Below are positions 10,216-18,414 of a stretch of 20,161 bases of DNA, one piece after another. Within the stretch, counting starts at the first letter, position 1, and the number at the start of each line of letters is the position of its first letter. The notes beneath the pieces are model-generated. The model did not search any database. It saw only the letters and a list, made by a program, of their open reading frames with translations, and was not told the origin of the DNA. The position numbers and the translations under genes were made by a program. Source of the stretch: Goniomonas avonlea (Eukaryota > Cryptophyceae > Goniomonadida > Goniomonadaceae); NCBI GenBank assembly GCA_003573635.1, contig QUTJ01031801.1, forward strand, positions 1-20,161, given 5' to 3'.

Positions 10216-10433
10216 GGAACCTCTCTGGTTTGGCGGGACCGAAGAGTGCGCGACTTTCTGTATCCGGAGGAACCGTTATCTGGCTTGTCTGCTTCCAAGC
10301 AGTAGCCCTAGTTAGCGAAGTAGCGCTTGGCCATTAAAGACGCGGCTCGTAACACGACTTTGATAAACTGACGATAATGAATTTTCGGGATAGAGCATAA
10401 AATAAAACCCACCTCGGTTCCAGCAAGTTCGCA
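10216..10433. promoter_or_regulatory. Divergent promoter region, SSRP1 / Lys-rich secreted protein
   Basis: These 218 bases lie between the two start codons. ATAAAATAAAA at 10397-10407 is a TATA-like element about 30 bases before the plus-strand ATG, so that 5' UTR must be very short or the TATA assignment is wrong. CTGCTTCCAAGCAG (10289-10302) is a near-perfect palindrome flanked by GGCT and AGCC and could be a regulatory site. No comparable TATA element was seen for SSRP1. Confidence 0.5.
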
Positions 10434-11774
10434 ATGAAGGTTGTCTTGTCTGCCATTGCCCTCCTCGCATTGCTTGCCGTGTCCGTGGCTGGCGATTACG
10501 ATGTTGACTATGATACCCACGAGTCCGCTTTCGAGCCGGATGTTGATGTGGAGGCGTCGGAGGTTGTGTCTTTGCAGAAGAGCCTCCCCCGCATTTTGAA
10601 GAAGGCCGGTTCCGTCCCCAAGGCTCAACTCGACGAGTTCGCCACTGAGCTTTCCGGAATCAAGAAGAAGCTTTTGAGCAAGCGCAAGGTTTTGAGCAAG
10701 GACATTGATCACTTCAAGGCCAAGATTGTGCGCATCCAAAAGGCTATCAAGGCTGAGGTGCGCACAACAGTTGTTGCTGCTGTTCTGTCCGGCATTGGAG
10801 TGTTCGATCGTTTTATGATGTGCCATGAATATCATCAAAGAGTGGACTCAGTGATGTTTCTGTGAGCAGGAGGCCAAGATTGCTGATATCAAGAAGCGCG
10901 CGGCCGAGATCAGGAAGCGTGCTCTTTCCAAGATCAGCCGAAGGACGAAGGCGCTTCACGACAAGCTCCGCAAGATGATGGCTGCCCACAAGGCATCGCT
11001 CAGGTTTGTGCGCAAGCTCAAGAGCATGGTCGGCTCTCTGGGCGATGACGTTAAGTCCTCGTCGAAGAAGTCCTCCAAGAAGTCCACCAAGAAGTCCACC
11101 AAGCCCTCCAAGAAGTCCGATGATGATGAAGAGAAGCCGATCAAGGGCAAGGTCGTTTCCTCAATCAAGACCCTCTTGGCTGAGAACGCTGAGAGCCTCA
11201 GCGATCTGAGTGGCATGGATATCGAGGGCGAGTTGGGCGAAATGGAGGATGTCGTGTCGGTGCGTGGACTCTATCCAGGTTTTGTCAATGGAGCTCAATC
11301 TTTTGGGACAGGACCTGGAGGTTGAGGAGGGCAAGCTGTACGAGACCACCAAGCTCAAGTCTCTGGTGTCCAAGATGGAGGCGTCGCTCACAAAGAAGCT
11401 CGCCGAAGCGAAGAAGAAGCTCGCTGCCGCCAAGAAGAACCTCGGCAAGATGCCCAAGCACCTCCTTGCCGGCCTCAACGCTGCCAAGAAGGCCCTCGCC
11501 AAGCTCCGTGCTGAGCTCAAGGTCGCCAAGGCCTCTCTCGCCAAGGCCGAGAAGAAGGACAAGGCTGCCATCGATAAGATCGACGCCGAGCTTAAGAAAA
11601 TCAAGGGCATCGAAAGCCACATCTACCAGGTATATCCCTTTGCTCCCGTTTTGCTCGATTTGTCCGTTGTAACTCTTGCCGCAGACCGCTGAGGAGGCTG
11701 ACCTTCAGGAGATTCCCCAGGAGTTCGGCGAGTCCATCGCTCTCGAGGATGAGGACGAGGATGAGGAGGATTAA
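10434..11774 (+). CDS. Secreted Lys-rich coiled-coil protein with SSKK repeats
   Basis: Four exons, 10434-10757, 10870-11259, 11312-11629 and 11685-11774, all phase-0 GT-AG joins; 373 aa. The start MKVVLSAIALLALLAVSVAG is a clear signal peptide. A short acidic part follows, then a long Lys/Ala/Leu helix-forming region, a tract of SSKK, STKK and PSKK units next to DDDEE (from about residue 171), a second Lys-Ala-Leu region (KKKLAAAKKNLGK and similar), and an acidic tail ending DEDEDEEDstop. Codon use is strongly biased (AAG for Lys, CTC/CTT for Leu), suggesting high expression. I recognise no named family. The signal peptide with clustered Lys-Ser and acidic blocks resembles diatom silaffin-type biomineralisation proteins in composition only; an extracellular-matrix, cell-wall or granule protein is equally possible. 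A histone-H1-like role is unlikely given the signal peptide. Confidence 0.85.
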
Positions 11775-11795
11775 ACCTCCCACCCCCAGCGGTCA

Positions 11796-11801
11796 AATAA
11801 A
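11796..11801 (+). promoter_or_regulatory. Probable polyadenylation signal
   Basis: AATAAA lies 22 bases after the TAA stop of the Lys-rich secreted protein, inside CAAATAAATATG. Position and match to the canonical hexamer support it. Confidence 0.6.
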
Positions 11802-11891
11802 TATGTATCGCTGATTCCAGCGCGTTGTCCTTAGAGTGTGGGTGGGCGAGAGCATTAAGCCTCCACACTTAAGCTGTCCTGCTGCTGACTA

Positions 11892-11986
11892 GGGGAGAGG
11901 GAGAGAAGGGGGGGAGGGGGAGAGGGGGAGAGAGAGAGGGGCGAGAGGGAGAGGGAGAAGAGGGCGAGAGGGAGGGATGGCGAGAG
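11892..11986. repeat. Purine-only (G/A) tract
   Basis: About 95 bases that are almost only G and A, in irregular GAGAGG and GGGGGAG blocks. It could form triplex or G-quadruplex structures. It lies downstream of the Lys-rich protein gene. Confidence 0.85.
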
Positions 11987-12166
11987 GCCTGCGGAGACTG
12001 GCGCTGTTGCTATTTTTCAACCGCGAACGCGAGGCATTGCGGCAAAGTTGGCGAGTTGGTTCATCCACAGCAGCAACACTTTCATCAACAAAGGGGCTTG
12101 TTGCGTCGTCATCGTCGAAGTCTGGAATTGGCCGCTGCTGCAATTCGATCGCTATTTCGTACCCCG

Positions 12167-12310
12167 AGATCTACTCCAAGGATCCGTGGCTGCTATGCAG
12201 TTCCTAGGTAATTTAATGATCTCTCTCTACGGATCCGTGGCTACTAGTGAGTCTGTTCTCTCTCTCGCTCAGCGGTTCCTGAATGACTTGAGTCCTCTTC
12301 TCTCTCGCTC
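12167..12310 (+). repeat. Tandem partial copies of the CT-tailed dispersed repeat
   Basis: GGATCCGTGGCTGCTATGCA then GTTCCTAGGTAATTTAATGA and a CT run starts at about 12180. A second copy, ACGGATCCGTGGCTACTAGT, starts at 12229 and also runs into CT-rich sequence. Both match the copy at 2338-2420 and share its AGATCTAC-type left edge. Confidence 0.55.
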
Positions 12311-12373
12311 ACCACCCACCTTTCCGAACAACCTCCTCGCCCTCTTTACCGTCCACACTCGAATCGCTGAGCA

Positions 12374-12378
<5 letters not shown>

Positions 12379-12406
<28 letters not shown>
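12379..12406. repeat. (CT)n microsatellite
   Basis: Fourteen CT units preceded by GCAATAAT, echoing the GAATAAT that precedes the CT tail at 2387. It may be the tail of a decayed copy of the same dispersed repeat. Confidence 0.9.
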
Positions 12407-12409
<3 letters not shown>

Positions 12410-12804
12410 CTCACAGAAAGATTTTGGGCAAGAGCTGACAGGCGGAGGAACGAGATGATACCCAGAAACGAGACCGACATACCCAACTTGTTGAAGCGTT
12501 TCGAGGTCCTCCGACCGGCGGAATTTTAATTTTAGAGCCAATTTTGGCGACGAAACTTCACGAAAATGCTAACCGTCATAATTGACGGAGCATACCGTAC
12601 CTGCTTGATACAATTGTCGGAGGGTTATTTTGCCAGATTTGGTTTGCTGGTCGGGTTTTTGATCACGAATGCAACCCAAACAAATCGGCCTCCGCCGATT
12701 TCTGATTTGTGGTGTGGCAGGGAGATGGACTGAGATCAGGACAGCCACAGGCCAAGGGCTGAGAAGGAAGCCCGAGTACAAGGCTAGGTGTTCCTTTTGT
12801 AAGC

Positions 12805-14095
12805 ATGTATTTCCAGCCCGAGAGCCTCTCGAAATGGCCTGCAAACTCCGACATCCCGCTGCTCGAGATGACTTGCAGTGATTGTGTCACCTGCCCATTG
12901 AACTCCACGGACTGGGCTTGCAAGTTGTGTAACAACTTGTGCCGAAAGCCAACAGAGTGTCCGAACTGCGCGTCCTGTTACTGTGAAGATTGTGCGATAT
13001 TTCACTTTTCAACGAACTCGTCGTGTGCCACTTGTGGTGCGTGTGCAGAATGGTTGAATGGCGGCGCCGGAACCTGCTCACCCGGTCGGAGCAAACTCCC
13101 CTCTGGTTGGACGTCTAGCCAAGCGTTGGAAAAACTTCTCAGTGGGCTATCTGTGTCCCACTGCAAGTGTGGGCGGGCAATCCTCACTCGTAGTGTGAAC
13201 ACTGGGATCTACCCGATTCGGAATCATGACGTTGTGATCATTGCTCAGCCTGGGATGCCGGCCGCCTCACTAACAGAGCCAGCCGCCCCTGTATCTCTAC
13301 CAAACGTTATCGGAGCCTTAGAAAAAGCTCAAGGTGCCCCTGCTGCCCCGCTGGTTGCCGTCAAGCCGACCTCCCCGCTGGGGCCTATCTTCGAATACTT
13401 CCACAAATTTCGGGGTCAGGGCAAAACGCGCCCGGAGCGCAGCGCGATTGAGCCAATATTACAAAACTTCATTTTGGCTTTTTGCGGCATTTTGCCTCTC
13501 AGTCTGATCCACTATTTCTTTCTGAGAGATCTGGACCACAGCGCAGACGCCACAATGCTAGTTGGATCGTTTGGAGCCACCGCTGTGCTGCTATATGATG
13601 CCTACAAAGCGCCGTTGGCACAGGTATGTCCCCATGTTAAACCAGATGGTCCGGCACATAAATCGGCATCGGGTATCTTTGCTCGCAGGCTGACTGACTC
13701 ACCAACAGCCACGGAATCTTTTCGGTGGACACTTGCTCTCAGCGCTGTGGGGCATGGGACTTCGCAAATGGGTGCTTCCGTATGTTGACTGGCTTGCTCC
13801 AACTTTGGCGGTCTCGGGCTCGATTTTCATCATGGATATGACAGAAACGACCCATCCACCTGGTGGTGCCACAGCCCTCATCGCTGTTATCGGGGGAGCT
13901 GCTATTGAGGTGCGATTCTATGCTTGCCAATTGCCATTAATGTGGCACGGCACCTGTAGTCTGACTCACGTGCAGGCGCTGGGTTGGTGGTACGTGTTGA
14001 TCCCCATTGGTCTCGGGGTTTCCATCATGTTTTTGGTGGCTTTGCTTGGTAACAACATCTTCCCGGGGCGGAGCTACCCCCAGTACTGGTGGTGA
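12805..14095 (+). CDS. HPP-family membrane protein with Cys-rich N-terminal domain, copy 2
   Basis: Exons 12805-13623, 13709-13909 and 13976-14095, with introns of 85 and 66 bases at the same places and phases as copy 1 but unrelated in sequence. Product 379 aa. The same Cys pattern is present (CSDCVTC, CKLCNNLC, ECPNCASCYCEDC, CATCGAC) with extra Cys. The HPP signature is at 322-324 and the end is SYPQYWW. Compared with copy 1 the N-terminus is about 28 aa shorter: similarity begins abruptly near 12808 (FQPxSxSxWPA), and upstream DNA is unrelated. The chosen ATG (12805) is the first in-frame one after that break, but TTTCCAG just before CCCGAG could be a splice acceptor, so a separate 5' exon is possible. 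The substrate is unknown; nitrite or another anion is the family-based guess. Exon 2 is almost identical to that of copy 1. Confidence 0.87.
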
Positions 14096-14154
14096 CTTTC
14101 CTCGCGATCGGGTTTCCCTCCGCAGCGATCGGGGTATCCCCATTCGCAGTACAC

Positions 14155-14182
14155 GGAGGGTTGTAGGCGATACTGTACAATA
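14155..14182 (+). promoter_or_regulatory. Putative 3'-UTR element of HPP gene 2
   Basis: GGAGGGTTGTAGGC, four bases, then CTGTACAATA, starting 60 bases after the stop. It matches 23 of 28 positions of the element after copy 1, at the same internal spacing. See the entry at 158-185 for possible roles. Confidence 0.45.
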
Positions 14183-14360
14183 CTTACGGGCGTCTTGTTC
14201 TCGGGGCTGCTCTTGTGTTCTAATGTTCCAATAACTGAATTTTTCGCAACGAAGGGAGATCGCTGATAGCCACAAAGTGTAATAAAGTCAGTGCCCGCGC
14301 GTTTGCCTGAAACAAAAAGAAAGACTCTGTTCTTGGACAATCGCGACTGGGCGAGAACTT

Positions 14361-14400
14361 GTGTGAGAGAGTTAGGAACTGCAGAGCAGCCAGAGTTCAA
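14361..14400 (-). repeat. Inverted copy of the CT-tailed dispersed repeat
   Basis: On the minus strand it reads GGCTGCTCTGCAGTTCCTAA followed by CTCTCTCACAC, matching the core of the copy at 2338-2420 but with a very short tail. Confidence 0.5.
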
Positions 14401-14557
14401 CTGGTTAAACTTTGGTCGCCCCGTGCCATTCAAAGGAGGGCGAGGAGGATTCAAACCATCCAGGACTGCATCCAACGATTCAGCATTATTGTCCTTGGGC
14501 TGAGCGTTTCATCGAGCGTATCTTTCCCCAATCCTCAGGCAATAGTCGTCGACTCAT

Positions 14558-14777
14558 GTGTCTTGGTTCATTATTTATCGGCAACGTCGTGCCCAAGTTC
14601 TTCCAAGTCGGATATTGATCATGAGTTGCTGTCACAGACAAGGGCCTCCTGAGAAAACTCCTATTCAAGCCCACTTGCACACTCACGCGTCTTGGAACAC
14701 TATCTATCGGCAACGCCGTGCTCAAGTTCTTCCAAGTCGGAGCCTCCTGAGAAACTCCTATTCAAGCCTAGTTGCAC
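14558..14777. repeat. Two-copy direct repeat
   Basis: GTGTCTTGG then TATCGGCAACGTCGTGCCCA and AGTTCTTCCAAGTCGGA at 14558-14613 recurs with a few changes at 14688-14743. GCCTCCTGAGAAAACTCCTA TTCAAGCC and TTGCAC follows the first copy after about 30 extra bases and the second copy directly. Confidence 0.8.
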
Positions 14778-15138
14778 GTCAAGTGTCCAGAAAATGCACA
14801 CTCCAAAATACACGGACGGCGACCATACGTCATCTGCATCCCAATAGCAGATTTGTCCAGTCCACAACGGACAGACGAGCTCGTCGCCCATACATCATCA
14901 GAGAGGCAGCGCATACATCCTCTTGTCCAGTACACAACAGAGAGAGGAGCAGGCCTGCAGTGCGGTCTCCTCCGATCGTCTTAGTTTCTCACATCTGTGC
15001 TCTATTTGACACTCAAAGAACTAGTGAATTGTCAATCCACTTTCAGAACGGGGCTTTCTTGGTGTTAAGTAGACGAGCGACCCACACGGAGGACGCCCGA
15101 AAGATGCCTTAACGCGGATGTCCTAATGAAAACTCCTG

Positions 15139-15283
15139 ATATGTACCAGCGCGTACGGGCAAGGAGGCCCAACCAGATGCCCGAACGGAGATAGATGCCC
15201 AAACGGAGATTTCTGTGCTAACGAATACGCCAAATATGTACCTGGGCGCGGACAGGTAAGGAAGCCCAACCAGATGCCCTAAC
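15139..15283. repeat. Two-copy direct repeat abutting the MoaA stop
   Basis: ATATGTACC, a GC-rich stretch, then GGCCCAACCAGATGCCCGAA C at 15139-15186 recurs at 15234-15283 (AGCCCAACCAGATGCCCTAA C). The second copy ends exactly over the minus-strand TAG of MoaA at 15279-15281. Confidence 0.75.
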
Positions 15284-17549
15284 CCCCAATTCGGACCATT
15301 GGGCGGTTCTTGGAAAGGGCCAGCTCGTGCATGCCAGCGTGGCGAGCCTTCTTCTTTTTGACAGCCAGGGACACGACGTCACGGAGCTCGTCGTCTGACG
15401 CGCCATCGCGGATGGCATCGCGGAGACTTACCTGAGAGAGGCCGCGGGGTGAGCCACAAAGTTGCGATGCGTGAAGTCTATGCTTGTATGCCTCTCAGGT
15501 ACATATGAATCAGGTGAGCCACAAAGTTGCGATGCGTGAAGTCTATGCTTGTATGCCTCACAGGTACCTATGAAGCAGATGTGTTGGTGTGGCTCAGGTA
15601 TGCGTGTATGCCTCTCAGGTACGTATGAAGCAGGTGTGTTTGTGTGGCTCAGGTTACGATTCGGAATCTGGGATTACTAAATCTACGGAATCTGGGATTG
15701 CGGAATCCCAGATACGGAATCTGGAATTACTGGGAATACTCCCTCCCTCCCCCCTCCCTCCTTTTCTCCCTGAAAGGTAGTCCGTGAATGGCTTGCAATA
15801 GAGCTCAAGATTGTGTTAATGGATTGGTCCAGGATAGAACAGAGTGGTCGATTTCCTCCCAAATATTCGCAGATCAGAGTATGCTTTCCATGATATATAA
15901 AAGTAGTACGGCAACGTAGTCACGAGACCTAGCAGAGGGGTGTGACCAGAGGCACCGGGGTGATTAAAGGACACATCAACGCTACGGCGATCCAAGTGTG
16001 CGTCACAGAATTACGAACGTCGAGAACAATTCTATCGGTGAATTCATCGATAATAACAAATCTGCAATGAGAACATTTCCACGTTCACATAGGGATCATC
16101 ATCTGAACTACATGAAGCGCAATGCTCACGAGGAGTACTCAACACGCATCAAAAACATGCTAGGTGAGTACAGCGGACACACCTCAGTGTTTCCGAACAA
16201 GCACACTTTGAGGTTTCCATCGGCTGTGATGCGCAACCGGTTACAAGAACCACAAAAGTGGTCTGACATTGACGTGATGAAGCCGATCTGTGAGGATAAT
16301 CCTGAGATCAAAGCCACCCAAGAGGCAAAAAAAGCACACGAAGTGCATAAAAGGGTCGTTGTGATGGCGAAATTGCAACGAAAGTGTGACACGAACGGCG
16401 CACCGAGCCAACATGTCCTGGCAACTGAAACGTCTTGGACGTGGCGTTCTTGTGGTCCTCCAGCCGTTCCAACGGCAGTCCGAAGTGTTGCTGAATTCTA
16501 TCAATCAACTCGAAGTACGGGACGAGCTTAGTATCTTTCCATTGATTTCCATCAAAAGGCATATACTCGATGAATCTGTGGGCAGTAATAAGCGGAAGAA
16601 GGCAGGAGAGTGAAAATCACCCACCGAATCTGGACGGGTTGATCTTTTGTTAATGCGACAAAATTGACCACCTCGTCGTCATTCAGGCCACGCATCACCA
16701 CATTGTTGATCTTCGGCCTGGCAAGCCATGTAAACAACAACCAATTGCAAGCAGCGCAAACGAACCTGTATCCGTACTCAATTGCTGCATCGATTGCGGC
16801 CCGGACTTTATCGTAACCATTCTTGCGCGTGATAAGAACAAACTGTTGAGGATTACAAGAGATTCATCGGAGGGGACAAGGTACCTTGTGCGGGTCCAGA
16901 GTGTCCAGCGAGATGTTCAGCTTGTTGAGACCGGCAGCATGAAGGCGGGGGAGCTTTTTTGCAAGAGTGATCCCATTAGTAGTCATGCCAAATGTTTGCA
17001 AGCCATCAGATCGTAGTTCCCCGATCCGCTCACAAAGCTCTTCAATATCCTTCCGAATCTGAGGTGTCGTCAGCAGCGCTGCGAAGAATCGAGATCGTAC
17101 CAGTGGCTCGCCCCCTGTCAGCCGAATCTTGGTAACACCTCCACGAACAAACAATCCTGCAATTTTGACGATTTCATCCGTCGTGAGAAGCTCATTTCTC
17201 GGAGTAAGGGAGTCCACTCCGTTGGGACCCATGCAGTATGTGCAGCGCAAATTGCCTAGGGAGGGGTAAACATGTAACCGCCCAAAGGAAGCACGTTTCA
17301 ACACCCACATTTTTCAGTGAGAGATATGCGAAGGTAGGTGTGCACGCGATCGTGGGTGTCCTTCAGCATTTCGAGCGGCTCGGTATTGGGCGAGGCGATA
17401 AAGTTGAACAGCGAGTCCACCTCAGGAACCGCGGCTTCAGGATTCGCCAACGAAGCACACTTTTGGGGTCGTGAAAACACGACATTTGAAGCCCCTCGCC
17501 TCAGCAACTGCACAGCCATGCCACCAATAAGGCGGCCTCCGAGCGCCAT
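15279..17549 (-). CDS. moaA: GTP 3',8-cyclase MoaA / Cnx2 (molybdenum cofactor step 1)
   Basis: Radical-SAM enzyme that, with MoaC, turns GTP into cyclic pyranopterin monophosphate, usually in the mitochondrial matrix of eukaryotes. Seven exons: 17549-17309, 17255-16885, 16842-16766, 16717-16625, 16575-16404, 16287-16183, 15431-15279; 403 aa, normal for the family. The N-terminus ([20 protein letters not shown]) is Arg-rich and mitochondrial-like. The radical-SAM cluster is C81-x3-C85-x2-C88 in EKCNLRCTYC, restored by joining T with GC across the first intron. [18 protein letters not shown] and [11 protein letters not shown] are typical. The second cluster is C330, C333, C347 in [10 protein letters not shown] and LKVCLFG. 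The last exon ends RPMVRIGG, supplying the C-terminal Gly-Gly needed for catalysis. Introns are 42-116 bases except the last (751 bases, repeat-filled). Complete and apparently intact; no MoaC fusion. Confidence 0.95.
15449..15655. repeat. 65-base tandem repeat, two full and two partial units
   Basis: Units begin GTGAGCCACAAAGTTGCGAT at 15449 and 15514, with nearly identical ends (TATGCCTCTCAGGTAC, then TATGAA). Two shorter, diverged units start near 15579 and 15634 (GTGTGGCTCAGG). The array begins about 18 bases from the 3' splice site of the last MoaA intron. Confidence 0.9.
15662..15740. repeat. CGGAATCTGGGATT short repeats, partly inverted
   Basis: CGGAATCTGGGATT recurs about every 20-25 bases. 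GGGATT and its inverse AATCCC face each other near 15694-15711 (CTGGGATTGCGGAATCCCAG), forming a small hairpin. It is inside the last MoaA intron. Confidence 0.75.
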
Positions 17550-18238
17550 CGAATTTGCGTCAAAAAATGGAGATGGCTTTGGAGATTTACACCTCCCTAG
17601 TTTGCTCGGCTGGGATTATTAACAATTTCCGCTACGGTCTGACCGAACAGAAACTGGGAACTTACACACTGTCTGCTAATGAACAGATAATTCCCGTTTT
17701 TTCCTTGCAAAGGGGTCTCGGGGACTCAGACTGATGGCCGACCCTCCCAGTCGAAGGGGTCGCAGTCAGTCCAAAAAACCAAAACTTGAAATTAACACAC
17801 AGAGAGAGAATTCAAGCACCTAGGAAACTGCAGCAGTCACAGTTGTCGAAAGGGATTATCTCAAGACTTGCAATGTACATGTATGGGATAATTCAGTGAT
17901 GTGTGTGAGAGAGAAGAGTACAGACAGTACAGTACACTAGATGAACCGAAGGAATTGGGATTCGTGGGATTGATCATTGGGCGGCATTGGGGCCTCAATA
18001 AAAATATATGACGAGTTGAGTCAAGATGACATACCCAGCGAGCGCGATAATGGGCGAGATTTTCGTGTGCCGCGGCCTCAGAAAAAGCCGCGGATAAGTC
18101 CTGTGTGACACCCGTCACGTTCAACCAAAAATTGAAAACTCGACATTTCTTTGCCGCTCGTTTTCAAATATTTTTGTGCTTTTAAAAATTGATTTTTGGC
18201 GCGAGGTTGAAAAAATATCTGTCCAAAGATTAATAAAT
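17550..18238. promoter_or_regulatory. Divergent intergenic region, MoaA / membrane protein gene
   Basis: No gene was recognised. It should contain both promoters. AATAAAAATATATG at about 17997-18010 is AT-rich and TATA-like. CCGCGGC (18070-18076) and GCCGCGG (18087-18093) are perfect inverted arms around an A-rich 10-base loop. A minus-strand frame of about 87 codons within it lacks family features. Confidence 0.4.
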
Positions 18239-18414
18239 ATGTCTTGGACAGCACCACAATTTTCCGGACAACGGCAAGCGGGTGGGCCGCGGCACCACGT
18301 CGTAGTTGACGAGCGCGTTTTCTCATCTAACATTACAGCACCAACAGTGGTCAGCCGCTCCGGCGAGAGGTTCAGACACGATGAATCTTCCTGCCCAACG
18401 ACGAGCGTGCGATC

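Larger units (their letters stand above)
11987..12804. other. Intergenic region upstream of HPP copy 2
   Basis: No gene was recognised. It holds two partial copies of the CT-tailed dispersed repeat (12167-12310), a (CT)n run at 12379-12406, and about 400 bases of unremarkable sequence that should contain the promoter and any 5' exon of the second HPP gene. Confidence 0.55.
14183..15278. other. Convergent intergenic region made largely of tandem repeats
   Basis: This lies between the ends of HPP copy 2 (plus) and MoaA (minus). I see no gene. It contains an inverted copy of the dispersed repeat, a two-copy repeat at 14558-14777, smaller repeats such as TTGTCCAGTMCACAACRGA (near 14853 and 14923), and a repeat that reaches the MoaA stop. 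A long plus-strand frame at about 14558-15112 has no ATG at its start and consists of translated repeats. Confidence 0.55.
15432..16182 (-). other. Last MoaA intron, 751 bases, repeat-filled
   Basis: The donor is GTGTGT after FGNTE and the acceptor CTCTCTCAG before VSLRDA. It is several times longer than the gene's other introns and contains two tandem-repeat blocks near its 3' end. A plus-strand frame over 15998-16531 is antisense to this intron and two exons and shows no family features. Confidence 0.75.

Noticed and set aside
10434-11774. Lys-rich protein as a linker histone
   Set aside because: It has a clear signal peptide and acidic blocks, and no winged-helix globular domain.
14558-15112. 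184-codon plus-strand frame in the HPP2-MoaA spacer
   Set aside because: It begins at GTG, not ATG, and consists of translated tandem repeats with no family features.
15449-15655. Regular repeat array as a CRISPR
   Set aside because: The units are contiguous 65-base tandem repeats without unique spacers, inside an intron of a eukaryotic gene.
15998-16531. 177-codon plus-strand open frame starting MRHRITN
   Set aside because: It is antisense to MoaA exons 5-6 and its long intron. Those exons encode the conserved second Fe-S cluster region, and the antisense product has no recognisable features.
17300-17310. MoaA first exon extended to TGTGGGT
   Set aside because: It would insert two residues (KCGCNLRC). 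Splicing after the single T at 17309 uses a GTGGGT donor and gives the exact family motif KCNLRCTYC.
17861-18124. 87-codon minus-strand frame between MoaA and the membrane protein gene
   Set aside because: No homology is recognisable, and it lies in the expected divergent promoter region.
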